From Burkholderia sp. (GTDB taxonomy: Bacteria > Pseudomonadota > Gammaproteobacteria > Burkholderiales > Burkholderiaceae): a DNA stretch of 7,913 bases. The position numbers and the translations under genes were made by a program. Location: assembly GCA_030151225.1 (NCBI GenBank), contig JASLEG010000240.1, positions 1-7,913 of the forward strand. The letters run 5' to 3'. A model generated the notes under the pieces. It made no database searches. It saw nothing but the letters and a program-made list of their open reading frames with translations, and was not told the origin of the DNA. Shown here one piece after another: positions 5,338 to 7,913 of the stretch. Every line of letters starts with the position of its first letter. Position 1 is the first letter of the stretch.

Positions 5338-6894
5338 CTAATCGATCGATTTTTGCCAGGCGGCGATCACGCCGCCGCACACGGCCACGCCGGCCACGAA
5401 CAGGAAGCCGTCGAGCGAGGTCAGGAAATCGGCCTGGCGCGCGATGGCCTGCGAGATCGTGGCCAGCGCGAGCGCGTGCGCCTCGCCCGCCGCGTGGCCG
5501 GCCGCGGCGAAGCTGCGGGTGAGCGTGTCGAGCGTCTGCACGAACACGGGATTGAACGGATTGGCCTGCTCGAACAGGCGCTCGCGGTGCAGCGCGTCGC
5601 GATGCTGCTCGACGATGATCACCGAGGCCGTGGCGAACGACAGCGTGAGCTGCTTGAAGATGTTCTTGAGGCGGTAGCTGTGCGTGTAGTCGTCGATCGA
5701 TAACACGCGGAACGTCAGGTTCGCCACCGGCAGCACGATGAACAGCAGCAACAGCCCGCGGATCAGCAGCGGCACGATCAGCGTGGCCTCGCTGACCTGC
5801 GGCGTCATGCGCGACATCGCGAAGGCCAGGCCGGCCGCCAGCGCGAAGCCGGGCACGATGATGCGCTTCTTGCGCGTGACGAGTTTCGCGTAGCGCAGGT
5901 AGACGAACAGCGCGCTGGCCGCGATCAGCGAGGTGATGCCGGTCAGCCGCCCGGCGTTCTCCACCGGGTAGCCGAGCCCGGCCTCGAGGAAGCGCGAGGT
6001 CAGATAGCTGAACGAGGTGCTGATGTAGTAATAGAACACGTAGAGCAGCAGGCCGATCTGGAAGGTGCGCTGGCGGAATGCCGACATGCGCACCAGTGGC
6101 GACGGGTGATTCCACTGCTGGCGCGCGAACCACGCGAGCGAGGCGAAGCCGGCCAGCGTCAGCGCGATCAGCGCCGGCGAGGCGAGGAACAGCTGGTAGC
6201 GCACCTGCTGCATCACGATCTGCAGCGCGCCCTGCGCGAACGCGAAGATCACGTAGGGGCGGATGTGGCTGTTGGTGCGCGCCTCGGGCGGCGCGTGGCC
6301 GCTGTCGGGCAGCGCGCCGTAGGCGAGGGCACCGAACAGCAGCGCCATCGGAATCGTGCACGCGAACACCGCGCGCCAGGTGAAATGCGCGACCAGCTCG
6401 CCGCCCACGATCGGCGCGAGCGAGGTGCCGAGCAGCAGCATGATCAGGAACGCGCGGGTGGCCGGCGGCCGCTGCGCGGGCGCGTAGCTGATCTGGATCA
6501 GGATCCGGCACGCGCCCATGATCGGGCCGATGAAATAGCCCTGGATGCCGCGCGCGAAGGCGAGCTGCAGCGAGGTGTCGGCCAGCGTGGCCGCGAGCGC
6601 GCCCACCGCATAGAACAGCATGCAGCCGCTCACGTAGCGGCGGTGGCCGACCCGGTCGATCCACCATTGCTGCTGCAGGATGCCGAGCACGGCCGTCATC
6701 GCATAGGCGCTCGAGGACCACACGAGCTCGTCGGGCGAGGCGTTGATGCCGCCGGCGATGTAGCTGGCGAAGAACGAGAACAGCGCGTTGTCGAAATAGT
6801 CGAGCCCGGTGGCGAGCGCGATCACCCAGGCGAACAGGCTGCCGCGCAGCGTCGCCACGCTCCAGAACGGATGGCGCGGGGCGAGGCGGTTCAT
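5338..6894 (-). CDS. MFS drug exporter, DHA2 (EmrB/14-TM)-like
   Basis: The product is 518 residues, a typical size for 14-segment DHA2 proton antiporters that export drugs across the inner membrane. Recognisable MFS signatures are a divergent motif A in IDRVGHRRYV (79-88), motif B with R115 and G119 in RGIQGYFIGPIMGACR (115-130), and the antiporter motif C GTSLAPIVGGE (156-166). A long, mostly polar segment at about 428-490 before the final membrane helix matches the last periplasmic loop of EmrB-like pumps. The N-terminal segment reads LDYFDNALFSFF, not the common LDxTIVNVALP, so this is an off-type branch. Its ATG overlaps the MerR stop as ATGA, which points to translational coupling. No HlyD/EmrA adaptor or outer membrane channel is adjacent, so it may act alone. 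The frame is open further upstream but only across the MerR gene. Confidence 0.9.
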   Translation of the reverse strand: MNRLAPRHPFWSVATLRGSLFAWVIALATGLDYFDNALFSFFASYIAGGINASPDELVWSSSAYAMTAVLGILQQQWWIDRVGHRRYVSGCMLFYAVGALAATLADTSLQLAFARGIQGYFIGPIMGACRILIQISYAPAQRPPATRAFLIMLLLGTSLAPIVGGELVAHFTWRAVFACTIPMALLFGALAYGALPDSGHAPPEARTNSHIRPYVIFAFAQGALQIVMQQVRYQLFLASPALIALTLAGFASLAWFARQQWNHPSPLVRMSAFRQRTFQIGLLLYVFYYYISTSFSYLTSRFLEAGLGYPVENAGRLTGITSLIAASALFVYLRYAKLVTRKKRIIVPGFALAAGLAFAMSRMTPQVSEATLIVPLLIRGLLLLFIVLPVANLTFRVLSIDDYTHSYRLKNIFKQLTLSFATASVIIVEQHRDALHRERLFEQANPFNPVFVQTLDTLTRSFAAAGHAAGEAHALALATISQAIARQADFLTSLDGFLFVAGVAVCGGVIAAWQKSID

Positions 6895-7406
6895 GTGCGT
6901 GGCCTGGTGCGGCGGCCGCGCTGCGCGGCGGCGGCCTGACGTTCGGCGATCAGGCTGTCGGGGCTCTCGCCGGCGATGCGTCGTTCGACATAATCGATGT
7001 CGTGCCGCAGCTCGGTGCGCACCGCCTCGACCTCGCGCAGCTCGCGTCGCGCGGCGGCGATGCGCTCGTCGAGCCGCGCGATCTGCTGCGCCAGATCGGC
7101 CTGGATCTCGCGCAGCGACGCATCCGAATAGCGGCGCCGGCCGCCTTCCGCCGTGGCCGGCTCGAGCGGGCGTTTCAGCATCTCGGTGATGCCGTGCAGC
7201 GAGAAGCCGATCGCGCGCAGGCGCAGGATTCGCGCGAAACGCTCGAGATCGGCCTCGTCGTAGAGGCGGTAGCGGCCTTCGCTGCGGCTCGGCGTGACGA
7301 GGCCGCGTTCCTCGTAGTACTTCAGCGTGCGCGGCGTGACGCCGAGCCGTTCGGCCGCGTCGCGCACGGTCAGCAGGTCGGGGTCGGAGGGGCGGGGCAT
7401 CGGCAT
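6891..7406 (-). CDS. MerR-family transcriptional regulator, cysteine-free
   Basis: The product is 171 residues from the ATG at 7406; a TTG one codon earlier and an ATG at 7400 are alternatives, and none has a clear ribosome site. Residues 12-35 (LTVRDAAERLGVTPRTLKYYEERG) are the MerR helix-turn-helix, followed by the wing with GRYRLYDEADL (44-54) and the second helical pair RLRAIGFSLHGI (62-73). Residues about 95-145 form the antiparallel coiled coil for dimerisation. There is no cysteine, so this is not a thiolate metal or SoxR-type redox sensor; a small organic effector is more likely. The C-terminus is short and Arg-rich, without a large ligand domain. It overlaps the MFS gene by 4 bases and has a dyad in its own promoter, so it probably controls itself and the exporter. 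Confidence 0.93.
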   Translation of the reverse strand: MPMPRPSDPDLLTVRDAAERLGVTPRTLKYYEERGLVTPSRSEGRYRLYDEADLERFARILRLRAIGFSLHGITEMLKRPLEPATAEGGRRRYSDASLREIQADLAQQIARLDERIAAARRELREVEAVRTELRHDIDYVERRIAGESPDSLIAERQAAAAQRGRRTRPRT

Positions 7407-7431
7407 CAAACGGTGTGGATCGATGCCCGTG

Positions 7432-7437
7432 ATTGTA
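7432..7437 (-). promoter_or_regulatory. Probable -10 of the merR-MFS operon
   Basis: Minus-strand TACAAT, 5 of 6 to consensus, lies 25 bases upstream of the MerR ATG. No good -35 is present at 17-bp spacing; at the 19-bp spacing usual for MerR promoters the hexamer is CTGTAC (7457-7462). The leader would be only about 20 bases. Confidence 0.6.
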
Positions 7438-7445
7438 GATCAACG

Positions 7446-7461
7446 TGTACGTTTACGTACA
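7446..7461. promoter_or_regulatory. Predicted MerR operator: 7-2-7 palindrome
   Basis: TGTACGT and ACGTACA are perfect inverted arms around a 2-base TT (plus strand). The dyad covers the -35 to -10 spacer of the merR promoter, where MerR-family proteins bind and twist DNA. It stands out as A/T-containing sequence in very GC-rich DNA. Binding by the adjacent regulator is inferred from position. Confidence 0.65.
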
Positions 7462-7517
7462 GGTTGAGGGGCGGATCGAGATGCGGGTTGGCGTGGCGTC
7501 CCTGCCGCGCGCGGACG

Positions 7518-7544
7518 AAAAAAAACCGCCCCGAAGGGCGGTTT
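7518..7544 (-). terminator. Intrinsic terminator of rho with UUCG tetraloop
   Basis: On the minus strand AAACCGCCC (from 7536-7544) pairs with GGGCGGTTT (7523-7531), closing a TTCG loop as CCC-TTCG-GGG, and the T-run extends to 8 Ts. C(UUCG)G is an exceptionally stable RNA tetraloop. It begins 27 bases after the rho stop. Confidence 0.95.
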
Positions 7545-7570
7545 CGCGATGCCGGCGAGGCGAGCGGCGC

Positions 7571-7913
7571 TCAGCCGCCGCGGCGCATCAGATCGAAGAA
7601 CTCGGAATTGCTCTTGGTCTGACGGATCTTGTCGAGCAGGAATTCCATCGCCTCGACTTCGTCCATGTCGTGGATGAACTTGCGCAGCACCCAGATCTTC
7701 TGGAGGATGTCGCCCTTGATCAGCATTTCCTCGCGACGCGTGCCCGACTTGTTCAGGTTGATCGACGGGTACACGCGCTTTTCCGCGAGACGGCGCTCGA
7801 GGTGCACTTCCATGTTGCCGGTGCCCTTGAACTCTTCGTAGATCACGTCGTCCATGCGGCTGCCGGTTTCGATCAGCGCGGTGCCGATGATGGTCAGCGA
7901 GCCGCCTTCCTCG
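7571..7913 (-). CDS. rho: Transcription termination factor Rho, C-terminal part (5' end missing)
   Basis: 113 residues are visible, reading from the right edge to a TGA. They match the C-terminal end of Rho closely: EEGGSLTIIGTALIETGSRM, the R-loop region EEFKGTGNMEVHLERRLAEK, SGTRREE with the arginine-finger region, and the C-terminal EAMEFLLDKIRQTKSNSEFF. Rho is the hexameric RNA-dependent ATPase that ends transcription. The rest of the gene, with the RNA-binding domain and Walker motifs, lies outside the window. No defect is visible. Confidence 0.98.
   Translation of the reverse strand, partial: EEGGSLTIIGTALIETGSRMDDVIYEEFKGTGNMEVHLERRLAEKRVYPSINLNKSGTRREEMLIKGDILQKIWVLRKFIHDMDEVEAMEFLLDKIRQTKSNSEFFDLMRRGG

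Noticed and set aside
4373..5341. A 322-codon plus-strand open frame opposite the MtfA-like gene
   Set aside because: It mirrors the minus-strand gene, has a low-complexity composition and resembles no family. The minus strand carries the HEFAH zinc motif.
5338..7443. A 701-codon open frame joining the MFS exporter to an upstream domain
   Set aside because: The upstream 183 codons lie out of frame across the MerR gene, which has clear homology. The exporter starts at 6894 with an ATGA overlap.
1..7913. Mobile element, CRISPR array, toxin-antitoxin or phage-defence module
   Set aside because: No transposase, integrase, regular repeat array or paired small toxin genes are visible. Base composition and codon use look uniform.

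Overview
The window comes from a GC-rich proteobacterium and is best explained as a Burkholderia chromosome or a close beta-proteobacterial relative. The evidence is the strong G/C third-position bias, the protein sequences (Rho, zinc-free L31, a stand-alone ComEA-like protein) and the many open antisense frames typical of about 65-70% GC DNA. The genus is inferred from familiarity with these families, not from a search. All seven recognisable genes lie on the minus strand, so transcription runs from the right edge to the left.

In transcription order: (1) the C-terminal part of rho enters from the right edge and ends at 7571, followed by a textbook intrinsic terminator with a UUCG tetraloop. 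(2) A possible three-gene operon follows. It starts with a cysteine-free MerR-family regulator that has a palindromic operator in its promoter. The regulator overlaps by 4 bases (ATGA) a 14-TM-type MFS exporter, and 38 bases further on is an MtfA-like zinc metallopeptidase with HEFAH. (3) rpmE2 (ribosomal protein L31, cysteine-free type B) has its own extended -10 promoter, a leader of about 90 bases and a strong terminator. (4) A second operon holds a GT-C/ArnT-like (PMT family) membrane glycosyltransferase and, two bases after its stop, a NorM-like MATE transporter that keeps its predicted cation-binding residues. (5) After a 293-base gap with several small dyads, a secreted helix-hairpin-helix ComEA-like DNA-binding protein runs off the left edge.

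Working interpretation: rho and rpmE2 are housekeeping genes. The DNA between and beyond them carries two envelope or export modules. One is MerR-controlled drug export with a peptidase of unclear role. The other is a translationally coupled glycosyltransferase plus MATE pair that could act in envelope modification or cationic peptide resistance. I see no mobile element, CRISPR array, tRNA, rRNA or clearly new defence system. The observations most worth following are the tight glycosyltransferase-MATE coupling, the MerR operator, MtfA placed in an efflux operon, and a near-identical flank shared by the two intrinsic terminators.
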